Source of the DNA: Achromobacter deleyi
Lineage (GTDB): Bacteria > Pseudomonadota > Gammaproteobacteria > Burkholderiales > Burkholderiaceae_B
Length of the DNA: 64,000 nucleotides
Direction of reading: 5' to 3'
Assembly (NCBI RefSeq): GCF_016127315.1
Contig: NZ_CP065997.1
Location: 4,216,001 to 4,280,000, forward strand
Below the pieces are notes generated by a model, which was not told where the DNA came from, did not search any database, and worked only from the letters and a program-made list of their open reading frames with translations. Positions 33,739-42,288 of this stretch are shown one piece after another. The position numbers and the translations under genes are program-made. Numbering within the stretch: position 1 is the stretch's first letter; every line of letters begins with the position of its first letter.

Positions 33739-34262
33739 CACGCATCCCCCTGCGGCTGGCCGTTGCGCCGGACCCAGATGCAAACCGGCCCCCAGTATTC
33801 GGTGTCATGGATGGACAGGACAAACCAGCCTTCGCCCTCGGGGCGGGGCGGTTCCCATGCGCTGATGTTGGAATCGCCGGAATCGCCCCAGTAAGCCACC
33901 GCGGCCGGGTGGTCCTCAGCTTCGCTTTCCAGATAGGCGATATGGGTTTGCAGTTGCTGGACGTGGGACCAGGCGGCGGCCTCGGCCTCCTGGCCTTCTC
34001 TGAACGCAGGGTGCGCCGGGTGCGTCCAGTAGCCTTCGCTGTCGCGTTGGACGGGGGCGGCCTGAAGCGGGGCGGCACGGGAGGGCGCTTTGGCTGTATA
34101 GCCCTTCCAGAAGTGCCAGGTAAGGCCGCAGGCACATGCCAGGGCGCCCAGGCCGAGGGCAGCTTTGATCGGCTCCTGCTGGATCGAGGCTGTGATGGTG
34201 AAAGCGGCCCAGACGAGGATCGCCAGGGGGAGCATCCAGTGGGTGACGAGGAATCTGCGCAT
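33738..34262 (-). CDS. Hypothetical membrane protein, phage early region
   Basis: 174 residues. Two N-terminal membrane spans (LVTHWMLPLAILVWAAFTIT and AALGLGALACACGLTWHFW) precede a soluble part with WFVLSIHDTEYWGPVCIWVRR. The gene overlaps the previous stop as TAATG. It could serve superinfection exclusion or membrane association of early proteins; no family is recognised. Confidence 0.5.
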   Translation of the reverse strand: MRRFLVTHWMLPLAILVWAAFTITASIQQEPIKAALGLGALACACGLTWHFWKGYTAKAPSRAAPLQAAPVQRDSEGYWTHPAHPAFREGQEAEAAAWSHVQQLQTHIAYLESEAEDHPAAVAYWGDSGDSNISAWEPPRPEGEGWFVLSIHDTEYWGPVCIWVRRNGQPQGDA

Positions 34263-34945
34263 TACTTCCCCCCTTCCTGAGCGGTGAGGGCGGCGGCACG
34301 ATCCAGGCGTTCAATCTCGGCCAGGATCAGGGCGCCGGCCTTTTCCAGATTGCGGCGATACGTCGACGGCTTCCACCACTCGGCGGCCCACGGCCAGTTC
34401 GGTCCAGGCTCGCCAGGTTCCGGGTAGTGGTAGCGCCCCTGGGAGGCGTAGCAGGCTGCAGCGCTCGCCATGTCGCCAGCGGTGTACTGGTCGTCATGCT
34501 CCGGCGTCCATCCTTCGTTGCTGACCTGCCGTTGGCGCTCGGCCAGCACGTCGCGGGCGGCGGCGGTAAGTGCATCGCCAGCGGAGGGAGCGGGGCGGCG
34601 CAATGCGTTCATCGCTTCGTACAGCAGCAGGGTGGCGGTGTCTTCGCGCCCGTACCGTCCGATGTACTGTTCGATGCGTTGCGCGACCTCGGCTAGGGAG
34701 CCGTACTCCTGCGCTTGGGCGCGGATCGCCGCATTGTCCTGGGCGTTGACCTGGGCCTGTTCCATGCCGCCGAACCACATGGCCTGTTCCTTCTCGGTGT
34801 TGCCAGTTCGGGCGAGAGTGTTGTCCGGTGCCCAGGCGGGCACCTCGGGCTGTTCGGGGGGGGCGGGTACGTCGAGGGCGGCGCCCATGAGGCTGCTGAG
34901 CGCTTCATCGGGGGCGGTGGTGGTCTTGGGGGCGGGGGCGTTCAT
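34262..34945 (-). CDS. Hypothetical phage protein with ERQRQ-GWTPEHDDQ motif
   Basis: 227 residues from ATG 34945 (MNAPAPKTTTAPDEAL). The C-terminal region VLAERQRQVSNEGWTPEHDDQYTAGDMASAAACYA followed by WPWAAEWWKP is a motif repeatedly found in phage early proteins of Proteobacteria, of unknown function. The N-terminal third is proline-rich and probably disordered. It overlaps the upstream gene's end by four bases. Confidence 0.6.
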   Translation of the reverse strand: MNAPAPKTTTAPDEALSSLMGAALDVPAPPEQPEVPAWAPDNTLARTGNTEKEQAMWFGGMEQAQVNAQDNAAIRAQAQEYGSLAEVAQRIEQYIGRYGREDTATLLLYEAMNALRRPAPSAGDALTAAARDVLAERQRQVSNEGWTPEHDDQYTAGDMASAAACYASQGRYHYPEPGEPGPNWPWAAEWWKPSTYRRNLEKAGALILAEIERLDRAAALTAQEGGK

Positions 34946-35148
34946 GCTTCGCTCCTTTGCTGGGCCGCTTCTACCGCGGCGTTGATTTCGCTGGCGTCCT
35001 GTTGCACTTCGTAGGTCTTGCCGACAAAGGTGCGGACGTAGGCGCGGATGCCGTGCCAGGCGCTGCTGGCGCCGGCCTCCTGAATGCAGGCGATGGCGTC
35101 GGGGGCCAAATAGACGGCGGCGCCGTTGGAGTCGGTGAGCTTGATCAT
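34942..35148 (-). CDS. Small FlbD-like phage protein
   Basis: 68 residues. MIKLTDSNGAAVYLAPDAI at the start and VRTFVGKTYEVQQDASEI near the end follow the pattern of the FlbD-family fold (small beta-sheet proteins first named from flagellar operons), without any flagellar context here. It overlaps the parB-like stop as ATGA. A structural adaptor or early regulator is possible; the family match is by eye. Confidence 0.5.
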   Translation of the reverse strand: MIKLTDSNGAAVYLAPDAIACIQEAGASSAWHGIRAYVRTFVGKTYEVQQDASEINAAVEAAQQRSEA

Positions 35149-35936
35149 GCTGCCGCGCCTTCTTCGCCCAGAACCCAGCGCAGGGCGGCGGCATAGTCGC
35201 CCTGGGCCTGTTCCAGCGCGGCCTGGATCTGCTTGCGGGATTTCACTCGGGGGCGCTCGCCCATGACGGCGGCTTGCTTGCGGCTGCGCTCGTGCGCCTT
35301 GACGCCTTGGCCCGCCTGGACCAGTTCGGCAACCTTGGTGCGCTGCTCGGCGACCGGCAGCTTGGCAAGTGCCTTGGCGTGCGTGAGGGTGATCTGACCG
35401 GCTTCGACTGCGTTCTGCACTACCCTGGGGCTATCCAGCAGTGCGAGCGTGTCGCGTACCGTGGCGACGGTGCAGCTGTAGATGACGGCGATCTGGTCTT
35501 CGCCTTTGCCCAGGACGAGGTGGCGGCGCATCTTCTCGGCGCGCCCGAGCGGCGTGTCGGCCGTGCGCGCTTCGTTTTCCCCGACGATGGCATCCAGGGC
35601 GTTTCTGCGCTCGCCGTGCCAGACAACGCCGGGAATCAGGCGTGGAGGCTCGCCGCGGTGGTGGCGCCACTGGTTGGCAAGACGCGCAGCCTTGACGCGT
35701 TGCCGACCGAAGACGACTTCGGTTTCTCCGGTTTCGGGGTTCTTGGAGATCCCGACCGGCTCCAGCACGCCCTGGAAGTCGATGTTGCGCGCCATCGCTT
35801 CGTCGACGGGCAGGTGTACGCGGGGGTCATAGAGCGGGCTGGCCTCGTCGGTCACCAGCACCAGCTTGTCGGGGTCGAAGGTGAGCAGATTGCTTTGCCC
35901 TTCGGCGCCGTACACATCTTTGGATTTCTTAGCCAT
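35145..35936 (-). CDS. ParB-like nuclease/partition-domain protein
   Basis: 263 residues. N-terminal ParB/Srx-like domain (about 45-125) with EPVGISKNPETGETEVVFGRQRVKAARL, where the GxR pattern corresponds to the CTP-binding GERR box of ParB proteins, then a helix-turn-helix region (VIYSCTVATVRDTLALLDSP) and a basic C-terminus. Phage and plasmid relatives act as regulators, nucleases or partition factors; with no parA or parS seen, a regulatory or nuclease role is as likely as partition. It lies 10 bp below rdgC on the same strand. Confidence 0.75.
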   Translation of the reverse strand: MAKKSKDVYGAEGQSNLLTFDPDKLVLVTDEASPLYDPRVHLPVDEAMARNIDFQGVLEPVGISKNPETGETEVVFGRQRVKAARLANQWRHHRGEPPRLIPGVVWHGERRNALDAIVGENEARTADTPLGRAEKMRRHLVLGKGEDQIAVIYSCTVATVRDTLALLDSPRVVQNAVEAGQITLTHAKALAKLPVAEQRTKVAELVQAGQGVKAHERSRKQAAVMGERPRVKSRKQIQAALEQAQGDYAAALRWVLGEEGAAA

Positions 35937-35946
35937 GTTGCAGTCC

Positions 35947-36846
35947 TCAGAATTGCTTTTCGCCGCCGAGCGCGTCGACCAGTTCGGTCAACAGCTTGGC
36001 GAGTTCGCCGGTCATGAGCGCCATATCCGAATCGAATTTCTCGTCGTCGTTGGTGGCGATGGCGTCGTTGCCTTCTTTCAGCACGTCCAGCGGCGCCAGG
36101 CGCTTGATGTCCAAGGCTTCGGTCAGCACGAACGAAATGCGGTCGGCCCAGGTCATGGCGAGCCGTGTGCATTGCTTGCCCGACTGGACATGGCGGCGAG
36201 CGTCTTCGGCGTCGATGGAGTGCTTGACGTAGCGGATAGCCGCGCCGCTTTCGCCGGACGAACGCAGCTCGGTGTCCTGGTCGATGCTGAAGTTGGACGG
36301 CGCTTCGTCCTCGGCCAGCCAGCCGGTCATGGCCGAGGCGGGGGGCTGCGCGACATAGAGGTTTTCCAGCGGGAACGGATCCACGCACTTGGCAAGCAGC
36401 CCGACCACCTCGTCCGCCTTGGACGAAGCCGCGGCGTCGATCACCAGCCAGCGGTTGAGCGGGTCAATCCAGACGCGCGTGTCCCGGTAGATGCTGAAGG
36501 CGCGCGGCAGCAGCTCGTCGGTGACGCGCTCCTTGATTTCCTTCATCTGCTTGCGGCCCGGCTTGTGGCCTTGCTGCTCTTCGATCTCCTGGGCGCGCGC
36601 CTTGGCGACCTGGTTGATGACGCTGGCCGGGAGCAGCTTGCTCTCGGCGCGCAGGGTCAACAGGATTTGGCCGCCCACGACGTGGGCGAGGCCGCCACTC
36701 TCGCGCGGCGGAACCCAGCCGAGTGCCTGCATTTCCAGGTTGTTGCCCGGCTTGTACGTCTGGCGCTCTAGCGCGGCCTCCAGGTCATCGCCGAACAGCT
36801 GCCAGTCGGCGGACAGGCGGTAAATCTTGAGGTTTCTGAACCACAT
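35947..36846 (-). CDS. rdgC: Recombination-associated protein RdgC
   Basis: 299 residues, the usual size. The start [15 protein letters not shown] and the [29 protein letters not shown] block are typical of RdgC, a ring-shaped dimer that binds double-stranded DNA and restrains RecA. Also present are LLPRAF and [25 protein letters not shown] phage-borne copy may limit host recombination during replication or direct it together with the phage SSB and the Ref-like nuclease. It is part of the leftward early operon. Confidence 0.93.
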   Translation of the reverse strand: MWFRNLKIYRLSADWQLFGDDLEAALERQTYKPGNNLEMQALGWVPPRESGGLAHVVGGQILLTLRAESKLLPASVINQVAKARAQEIEEQQGHKPGRKQMKEIKERVTDELLPRAFSIYRDTRVWIDPLNRWLVIDAAASSKADEVVGLLAKCVDPFPLENLYVAQPPASAMTGWLAEDEAPSNFSIDQDTELRSSGESGAAIRYVKHSIDAEDARRHVQSGKQCTRLAMTWADRISFVLTEALDIKRLAPLDVLKEGNDAIATNDDEKFDSDMALMTGELAKLLTELVDALGGEKQF

Positions 36847-36867
36847 GGGAATAGGCTTCCAGTCGAG

Positions 36868-37227
36868 TTAATGAGGAACCCAGCCGATCATCTGGCGCTT
36901 GGTCGCCTTGCTGATTCGAGGGGCGCCGTTCTTGTCGAGCAGCGGGGCCCGTCGCATCACTTCCAGGCGCGAAGTGCGGCCGCTGGCGCGGGCGAGCTTG
37001 ATGAAGTCGTTGGCGAACTGCGGAGCGTCGAACGGGGCGGAGAGCTGGGTCGTCTTGCCTTTGGCCAGGTGATACTCCGTCTTGACCTTGACCCATTCGG
37101 TTTCGTCGGCCGGGGTGAGGTGGGCCCGAACTTCTTTGGTCAGGCTTTCGAGGTGCTTCTGCCAGGCACGTTCTGCGGCCTTCCTGGCAAGGGTTTCGGT
37201 CATGCCGAATACGCAAAATGCGCTCAT
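36868..37227 (-). CDS. Hypothetical phage protein next to rdgC
   Basis: 119 residues from ATG 37227, preceded by AGGAG seven bases upstream; ATG 37203 is a weaker alternative. The core is helical and basic (KHLESLTKEVRAHLTPADETEWVKVKTEY) and ends GWVPH. It lies between ssb and rdgC on one strand, so a DNA-metabolism role is plausible by position only. Phages of Burkholderiales often carry a protein of this size here. Confidence 0.55.
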   Translation of the reverse strand: MSAFCVFGMTETLARKAAERAWQKHLESLTKEVRAHLTPADETEWVKVKTEYHLAKGKTTQLSAPFDAPQFANDFIKLARASGRTSRLEVMRRAPLLDKNGAPRISKATKRQMIGWVPH

Positions 37228-37251
37228 GGCGTTCTCCTGCGGAGTGGGTGG

Positions 37252-37707
37252 CTAGAAGGGGATGTCCGGGTCGGTTCCGTCGCTGGGCGGGGCGCTGGCG
37301 GGGCGTTGGCGCCGCCGGCTGTCTGAGCCGTCCGGGGCGTCGGCGGCGTGGCCGCCTTCGGCTTGACCGTCACGGCCGCCGAGCATCTGCAGCTGATCGC
37401 CGATGATTTCGGTGCTGTAGCGGTCGCCGCCGGTGTCCTTGTCTCGCCACTTGCGGGTCTTCAGGCGGCCCTCGATGTAGACCGAGCGGCCTTTCTTCAG
37501 GTATTCGCCTGCGATTTCGGCCAGGCGGTTGTACATGACGACGCGGTGCCATTCGGTTTCTTCGCGGCGTTCACCGCTGGCGCGGTCTTTCCACGTGGAC
37601 GTCGTGGCGATCGACATGCTGCAGACGGCGGCGCCATCGGGGGCATATCTGATGTCCGGGTCGCGCCCCAGGTTGCCGACCAGGATGACTTTGTTGACTG
37701 AGGCCAT
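37252..37707 (-). CDS. ssb: Single-stranded DNA-binding protein
   Basis: 151 residues. OB fold with the SSB start [21 protein letters not shown], then [36 protein letters not shown], a Gly/Arg/Ser-rich linker and the acidic tip DPDIPF that recruits partner proteins. It is a full-length, probably functional SSB for phage replication. GGAG precedes the start. It stands two bases after the kinase-like gene. Confidence 0.95.
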   Translation of the reverse strand: MASVNKVILVGNLGRDPDIRYAPDGAAVCSMSIATTSTWKDRASGERREETEWHRVVMYNRLAEIAGEYLKKGRSVYIEGRLKTRKWRDKDTGGDRYSTEIIGDQLQMLGGRDGQAEGGHAADAPDGSDSRRRQRPASAPPSDGTDPDIPF

Positions 37708-37709
37708 GG

Positions 37710-38366
37710 CTACTCCAGGACGTGGCGCACGAGAGCGGCCTGGACTTCCAGGGCCAGCTCCTGCAGGCCGAGCTCGTTGTGGATGACCTCCTTGCAGCTG
37801 ATTCCCTCGAGGTCGGATTCGCTGCTGTGGGAGGCGTGCCGGGAGTCCGCCAACCGGCGGCGAATCCGCCAGAGGTCCCCTTGCAGGCTCTCGGTGACGT
37901 AGGTGGCCTCGTTGGCATATCGAACGTCGGTGAAGCAGATGCGCCGGATGCCGAGCGCAAGCAGGGCATTGACGCGGTCATTGGCCCGTTCGAGCCAGTA
38001 GTTGTCGGCCGTGACCTGGCGCCTGTATTCCGTGCCCCACAGCCGCATGATTTCTCTCGGCGAGCGAGGAGCCCACAGGTCGTAGCCCAGGGACCTGGCG
38101 CGGGCGATGAATTCCTCGTTGGCGCTCCTGCGGATCTGAAGCGCGGGCGAGGGGCGCTCCTTGAGCACCCTGTCGGCAAAGGCGCTGACGTCTACCGAGA
38201 ACGCCGCGACGATCTCATCACGCAGTGCATCAGCGAAGGCCATGCGGGCGAAGCCACGCGTCTTGGCCAGAATGTCGGCGCAGGTGTCTTTCCCGGCTCC
38301 GGCGCGGCCAACGAGGCCGACGATTCGGTACTGGGGATATGCGCCCGGGGGCGGTGTGTGTTGCAT
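37710..38366 (-). CDS. P-loop (d)NMP kinase-like protein
   Basis: 218 residues from ATG 38366 ([17 protein letters not shown]). Walker [15 protein letters not shown] (about 21-34) with the K-D-T form seen in nucleotide monophosphate kinases, then [14 protein letters not shown] and [19 protein letters not shown], which resemble the phage T4 gp1-type deoxynucleoside monophosphate kinase family. A nucleotide kinase would supply dNTPs for phage replication. Substrate unknown. It is tightly packed against ssb. Confidence 0.7.
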   Translation of the reverse strand: MQHTPPPGAYPQYRIVGLVGRAGAGKDTCADILAKTRGFARMAFADALRDEIVAAFSVDVSAFADRVLKERPSPALQIRRSANEEFIARARSLGYDLWAPRSPREIMRLWGTEYRRQVTADNYWLERANDRVNALLALGIRRICFTDVRYANEATYVTESLQGDLWRIRRRLADSRHASHSSESDLEGISCKEVIHNELGLQELALEVQAALVRHVLE

Positions 38367-38425
38367 GGGTTCAATCTCTTTCCATTTCTGCTGGCCGCCC
38401 AGGGCGGCGTGGGCCAGGCCGGTGG

Positions 38426-38704
38426 CTATCGCCGCGCGAGCTGGTCGAGGTAGGGGTACTGCGGAATCTCGGCCGTGAGCGTCGCGCCGTCGGGGTTCGT
38501 CCAGGCGCACACGTACTCGTTTTGCACCGGGTCATGCAGCAGCCGGCCATGCTTCCCGCAGCTGCGCGCAAGCATCGTGGTCCGCTTCTTTTCGTCTTTG
38601 GCGAGCAGTTCGCGGTCGTGGGCGCCGACGACGTTGCCGAGGGCAAAGGTGAGGCCCAGCAGCGCGGCAAAGCCGGCCGCGGCCAGGATGGCAATTCGTT
38701 TCAT
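38426..38704 (-). CDS. Small exported or membrane-anchored protein
   Basis: 92 residues with a single N-terminal hydrophobic segment (IAILAAAGFAALLGLTFALGNVV), either a signal anchor or signal peptide. The remainder is a small domain with two cysteines (ARSCGKHGRL and EYVCAW) that could form a disulfide. No family is recognised; small phage proteins of this layout are common in early operons. Confidence 0.5.
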   Translation of the reverse strand: MKRIAILAAAGFAALLGLTFALGNVVGAHDRELLAKDEKKRTTMLARSCGKHGRLLHDPVQNEYVCAWTNPDGATLTAEIPQYPYLDQLARR

Positions 38705-38944
38705 GGTGGGGTCCTTGGCGGGCAGGTCTGCCCTGGCGGAAAGTGGCGCGTCACTCGGGGAAATCCGGCTTTATCCATGTCCGGCATGGGCCTGTGCGCC
38801 TCAGGCTGGCGTGCTTCAGGGAGCGGGCTGGATGGCCCGGTGCTGCTCATGTGGTTGAGCCGCTGTCTTGCGCCGGCGGCGATGCGGCGCCAGCCCGCTC
38901 CCTGAAACCCCCTCGGGCACGCCGAGGGGAGGCTGGGGAGGGCC

Positions 38945-39124
38945 TTACTGCGCCAGCTGGGCCTGGAACTTGCCCAGGCCGCAGACGAGCTTCTTCTTGC
39001 CGACCAGGTGCTCGACGCTGTGGCCGCGCCCGCGGGGCTTGACGGCGGTGACGGTGACTTCGATGGGCGGCTTGCCCTTCGGGCCCTGCAGCTTGTAGGT
39101 TTTGCCGGGTTCGATGGTGACCAT
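38945..39124 (-). CDS. Small basic hypothetical phage protein
   Basis: 59 residues from ATG 39124 with AGAGGA upstream. Sequence MVTIEPGKTYKLQGPKGKPPIEVTVTAVKPRGRG looks like a small SH3-like or beta-barrel fold. The same frame is open up to ATG 39304, which would add a Cys-rich, signal-like N-terminus (MTLPLRTFAHLLCVCLCLSL); the internal start with the better ribosome-binding site is preferred. Confidence 0.5.
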   Translation of the reverse strand: MVTIEPGKTYKLQGPKGKPPIEVTVTAVKPRGRGHSVEHLVGKKKLVCGLGKFQAQLAQ

Positions 39125-39584
39125 GGGGTCCTCTGTAGAAGGTGGCGCGAGCCGCGCGCCGCGGTATTTCGATGGCGTGTCGTATGAACAGCTGCAGTGG
39201 CAGCCCTGCGTAGCGAGGCGCGATGGTTGCTGGCTGTCGCTGCGCAGGCTCAGGCACAAGCACACGCAAAGCAGATGGGCGAAGGTTCGGAGTGGGAGGG
39301 TCATCGGCGAGGCCTTTCGTGGTCGTTGGATGACCGTCTATCCACCCGCTTTATTCGCCAAGGGTTTTCACCAATGCATGACCTTGCTTGCGTGGCCGAG
39401 AACGTCGAAGAGGGCGGTTACGAATCTGCGCAGGCAGTGCGCGGTGGCATTCAGCATTGATGACTCCGAGGGGATGGACGATGCCCCGGGCGGTGGCGCC
39501 GCCTGGGCGTGAAAATCAGGGGGCGCCCGCGTTCACCCGACAGCGCCTGCCGATACCCCGCACGCGGGGCATGAGCCGGGGCTG
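39125..39584. other. No confident gene
   Basis: This stretch holds the possible N-terminal extension noted above (39125-39304) and about 280 bp without a convincing frame. A short GC hairpin (CCCCG-CACG-CGGGG, 39556-39569) precedes the end of the next minus-strand gene and could be a weak transcription stop. Confidence 0.4.
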
Positions 39585-39788
39585 TCAGGCGTCCGGGTCG
39601 AACGCGGGCATGTTGCTGCGGTCCAGAGCGTTCCAGCGCTCGGTCAGCGTCTCTTCGTCGACCTTCGCTTGGATCTGGTGGTCGCAATATCCGCAGGTGA
39701 TCCAACTGGCCTCGGCGTGTCGGTTGCTGTCGACGTAGGCTTCATCTGGGCACCCGCATTCCGGGCAGGGCTTGAGCTTCATGGTCAT
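39585..39788 (-). CDS. Lar-like restriction alleviation zinc protein
   Basis: 67 residues from ATG 39788. MKLKPCPECGCPDEA, then ITCGYCDHQ and finally LTERWNAL, follow the Lar family layout: CPxCG, a second CxxC pair and a C-terminal E-x-W-N. Lar of Rac prophage modulates type I restriction. The gene sits in the early operon where phages store anti-restriction functions. The short length limits confidence. Confidence 0.6.
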   Translation of the reverse strand: MTMKLKPCPECGCPDEAYVDSNRHAEASWITCGYCDHQIQAKVDEETLTERWNALDRSNMPAFDPDA

Positions 39789-39792
39789 TGAC

Positions 39793-40020
39793 TCACTGCT
39801 GGGGTTGACGGGGAGGGCGCGGGACGGCCACAAGCGTTCCGTAGTCGTCCATGATTGCGTTGGAAAGCACCGGCAGTCCCCAGGTATCGGCGCTGACGCC
39901 TTCCCAGGCGCACCAGTAGCGGCGGTCGTAGTACCTGCGGTTGCCGAACGCGCCGCCGGGCGTCTCGTCCATATAGACACCGCCGACGTGGTCGTGGGTT
40001 TCGATGGCGGCCATCTTCAT
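39793..40020 (-). CDS. Hypothetical phage protein
   Basis: 75 residues from ATG 40020 (MKMAAIETHDH; ATG 40014 also possible). Tyr/Arg-rich (NRRYYDRRYWCAWEGVSAD) and proline-rich at the end. It overlaps the previous gene's stop by four bases. No recognised family. Confidence 0.45.
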   Translation of the reverse strand: MKMAAIETHDHVGGVYMDETPGGAFGNRRYYDRRYWCAWEGVSADTWGLPVLSNAIMDDYGTLVAVPRPPRQPQQ

Positions 40021-40688
40021 TCCCTGCCGTCGGCGCCGGCCTGCTCGATGGCGGCCTCGATGCGGCCGAGCATGTCGATGGTGTGCCCGCGCAGGCGCTG
40101 GATATCGCTGTAGGCGACGCGCAGCGCGGCGACCAGATCCGGCGCGGCCACGGGCAGGCCGTAGGCGGCAGCGAAGGCGGATTGATCGACGTAATACTCC
40201 TTGTGGAACGTGAGGTCCTGATAAACCGTCACACCCAAGAAGTTCCAGTTCACGCGCGGTTCGTCACGCTGGTCCGGCTCCTTGGGGAGGATGACGCTGC
40301 CCCCGACGCGGCCCAGGTTGTTGAGTGCGCACATGGCGCTGTACACGGCCTGGGCCTGGGCGGCGGTGAGGATCCGCGCAGGCTTGGCGCTGCCTTCGTG
40401 CAAGAGGCTGGCGAATTGCGGGGCCTCGACAAGTGCGCGGCAGCGCTCGAGCGTCATGTCTTCCCAGGCTGCGCCGTTCCAGGCGCGCTGGTCCAGCTCG
40501 ATCAGGTCATCCTCGCCGTAGGTGTAGCCGTCGCCCTGATTGGCGACCGCGAAGATGTCGTCGCCGATCTTCACGATGAACCCATGGTCGCCGTCAACGA
40601 TGGCAGCCCAATCCGGGCGATCGGCCAGCAGGCGCTGCGCAGCAGCGATCCAGCCGGCATAGGTGGTGGTGTCGGTGGTGGTTTGCAT
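40017..40688 (-). CDS. Hypothetical phage early protein
   Basis: 223 residues, soluble, mixed alpha/beta (GWIAAAQRLLADRPDWAAIVDGDHGFIVKIGDDIFAV). The last part (LVAALRVAYSDIQRLRGHTIDMLGRIEAAIEQA) is a helical, coiled-coil-like region. It is the first well-supported gene to the left of the left operator region, so probably expressed early from a PL-type promoter. No function recognised. Confidence 0.55.
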   Translation of the reverse strand: MQTTTDTTTYAGWIAAAQRLLADRPDWAAIVDGDHGFIVKIGDDIFAVANQGDGYTYGEDDLIELDQRAWNGAAWEDMTLERCRALVEAPQFASLLHEGSAKPARILTAAQAQAVYSAMCALNNLGRVGGSVILPKEPDQRDEPRVNWNFLGVTVYQDLTFHKEYYVDQSAFAAAYGLPVAAPDLVAALRVAYSDIQRLRGHTIDMLGRIEAAIEQAGADGRE

Positions 40689-40749
40689 CCTGGTCTCTCC
40701 CTGTCTCCCTCACCAGGTGGTGGGGGCGCATTCATTTGTCAGCCATCGC

Positions 40750-40902
40750 TCATGGAACGGGCTGGCAGATGAATCTGGGGCAGGGCACCACCTGACCACT
40801 CCCGCTCATCGCGGCTCCAGGTGGTGTCTTGCCCAACATGCCGCCGCCGTTGAACCCGTAGGCCAGGGCGGTCATGGTTTCCGGACTTTTCCCGGTGGTC
40901 AT
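40750..40902 (-). CDS. Small ORF just downstream of the left operator (tentative)
   Basis: 50 residues from ATG 40902: begins MTTGKSPETMTALAYGFNG and continues GGMLGKTPPGAAMSG. The Gly/Pro-rich sequence looks protein-like, and a related 60-residue reading from an upstream TTG is possible. A second frame (GTG near 41002 or 41161) is also open across the segment and reads Arg-rich (RNRVDDHREKSG), like an N-type antiterminator peptide, so the true frame is not settled. No strong ribosome-binding site. Confidence 0.35.
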   Translation of the reverse strand: MTTGKSPETMTALAYGFNGGGMLGKTPPGAAMSGSGQVVPCPRFICQPVP

Positions 40903-41138
40903 CAACCCGATTACGCGCCATCGGTCGATTCTTGGCGTCCGTGAGGAACGCGCTCAGTGCTGCCAGGTTCTGCGCCTGGCCGGCCTTAGTCTGTTCGGCC
41001 ACCGTGCATGAGCGTTTTTCGGCGTCTTTCTGTCCGGGGCGTCCGCAGGCTCCCCTGTCGCAGCGCCTCTCGGCGTGTGCGGAACGTTTTGAGAATCGGT
41101 TTTTAAAGAGCGGCGCCGCGAACGGCTTGATGAAATTT

Positions 41139-41171
41139 AACCATAGTTCAATCTCAAACACAACTATAGTT
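41139..41171. promoter_or_regulatory. Left operator cluster (OL-like), two repressor sites
   Basis: AACCATAGTT (41139-41148) and AACTATAGTT (41162-41171), 23 bp apart, match the sites right of the repressor gene. They lie between the repressor gene and the leftward early operon and should control its PL-type promoter. Confidence 0.8.
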
Positions 41172-41214
41172 CAGTTCGAGGCGTGATTTGTCCGCCTATC
41201 GGGCACGCTCGGCG

Positions 41215-41242
41215 AAAAAAAGCCACCCGGAGGTGGCTTTTT
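41215..41242. terminator. Bidirectional terminator after the repressor gene
   Basis: AGCCACC/GGTGGCT stem with loop CGGA, flanked by seven A on the left and five T on the right. Read leftward it ends the repressor transcript 18 bp past its stop codon. Confidence 0.85.
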
Positions 41243-41259
41243 GGCAGGGGTGTGGAGAG

Positions 41260-42288
41260 TTAACGCGAAATCAATCGGCGATCGACACCGTTGCGTAGGT
41301 CGTAGGGTGACCAGAGTATGCGCCCGATGATTCGCACGTCGCCGCCTTCGTCATCGTTCATGGGCGCGTCTGGGTAGCGCGGGTTTAGAGAGCGCATCAG
41401 CCAGTTGTTGGAGCGATCCCGCGCAAGACACTTGACCAACATCTTTCCGCTGCGATTGATCGCATAGATCGTCAAGGGGTTGATCTGTGTCTTATCGGTG
41501 ATGCGGTCTTCGAAGAAGAGCATCGGCGCCCGATTGCGTATCACGGGCTCCATGCTGTCGCCGTCCCCATAGACGATGCGCATTCGGTCTACCGGTAGGC
41601 CGAAGGACATCAGGAACGACTTGCGCAACAGGATTTCGCCGATCTGAGTTTCTTCATAGTTCTCGATGCCGAGGCGACCTGCGGCCAGGCGCACATCCAG
41701 CTCGGGAACAGGCATGAATTCGTGGTCGTTGGCCGAATAGCCAGCGTCGGCGATATGCACGTCGGGCTGTGTGCTGATCTGAAGAGGCGCACGTTTGGCG
41801 GCGGGGCGAGCGGCGTCCACCTCCCAAGGCATTGCCTCCCGGAGCCGCATGGGGAATTCGTCGGCCGCCAGGTCCATATCGACCAATTCACCCGCTTTGC
41901 CAGTGGGGGCGCTGGATTTCGACGGCCCCTTCGTTTTCACGCCCATCTGCCCGAGCGCGAGTAGCAATGCACCTTCCAATTGCTTGGTCAGATCTTCAGG
42001 TAGGGCGCGGACTAGCGACTCGGGTACCGATGGGAAAGGCCACGGCTCGGTCGTTGCTGCCGGTGATGCACCAGCGTGCATGTCTGGGCCACCGAGGGCC
42101 AGCCAGTCACTCGACACGCCGAGGATCTTCGCTGCCTGCGCGTTGTTCGCCGCATTGAATGCCTGCGATTTGCCGTCGATGACTTTTTTGACGGCTTGAT
42201 ATGACGTGTCCAGTCCTTCCGCGAGCTTCGACGCAGAAATAGAGGCGGCTTTCATTGCCGCTGCGAGGCGGTCGCGATACTCAACCAT
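41260..42288 (-). CDS. CI-like phage repressor with S24/LexA-type autoprotease
   Basis: 342 residues from ATG 42288 (MVEYRDRLAAAMKAASIS); an upstream extension is open but runs through operators. N-terminal helix-turn-helix (about 10-60: SASKLAEGLDTSYQAVKKVIDG), a linker, then a C-terminal S24 peptidase domain: cleavage-type A-G pair in LAAGRLG, catalytic Ser in GDSMEP and catalytic Lys in MLVKCLAR. RecA-stimulated self-cleavage should induce the prophage. A repressor site (42283-42292) covers its own start codon, implying autorepression. It is longer than lambda CI (236) because of the linker. Confidence 0.92.
   Translation of the reverse strand: MVEYRDRLAAAMKAASISASKLAEGLDTSYQAVKKVIDGKSQAFNAANNAQAAKILGVSSDWLALGGPDMHAGASPAATTEPWPFPSVPESLVRALPEDLTKQLEGALLLALGQMGVKTKGPSKSSAPTGKAGELVDMDLAADEFPMRLREAMPWEVDAARPAAKRAPLQISTQPDVHIADAGYSANDHEFMPVPELDVRLAAGRLGIENYEETQIGEILLRKSFLMSFGLPVDRMRIVYGDGDSMEPVIRNRAPMLFFEDRITDKTQINPLTIYAINRSGKMLVKCLARDRSNNWLMRSLNPRYPDAPMNDDEGGDVRIIGRILWSPYDLRNGVDRRLISR

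Noticed and set aside
39388..39738. Plus-strand frame of 116 codons in the prophage early region
   Set aside because: It runs against the operon, has poor codon pattern and covers the antisense of the Lar-like gene.
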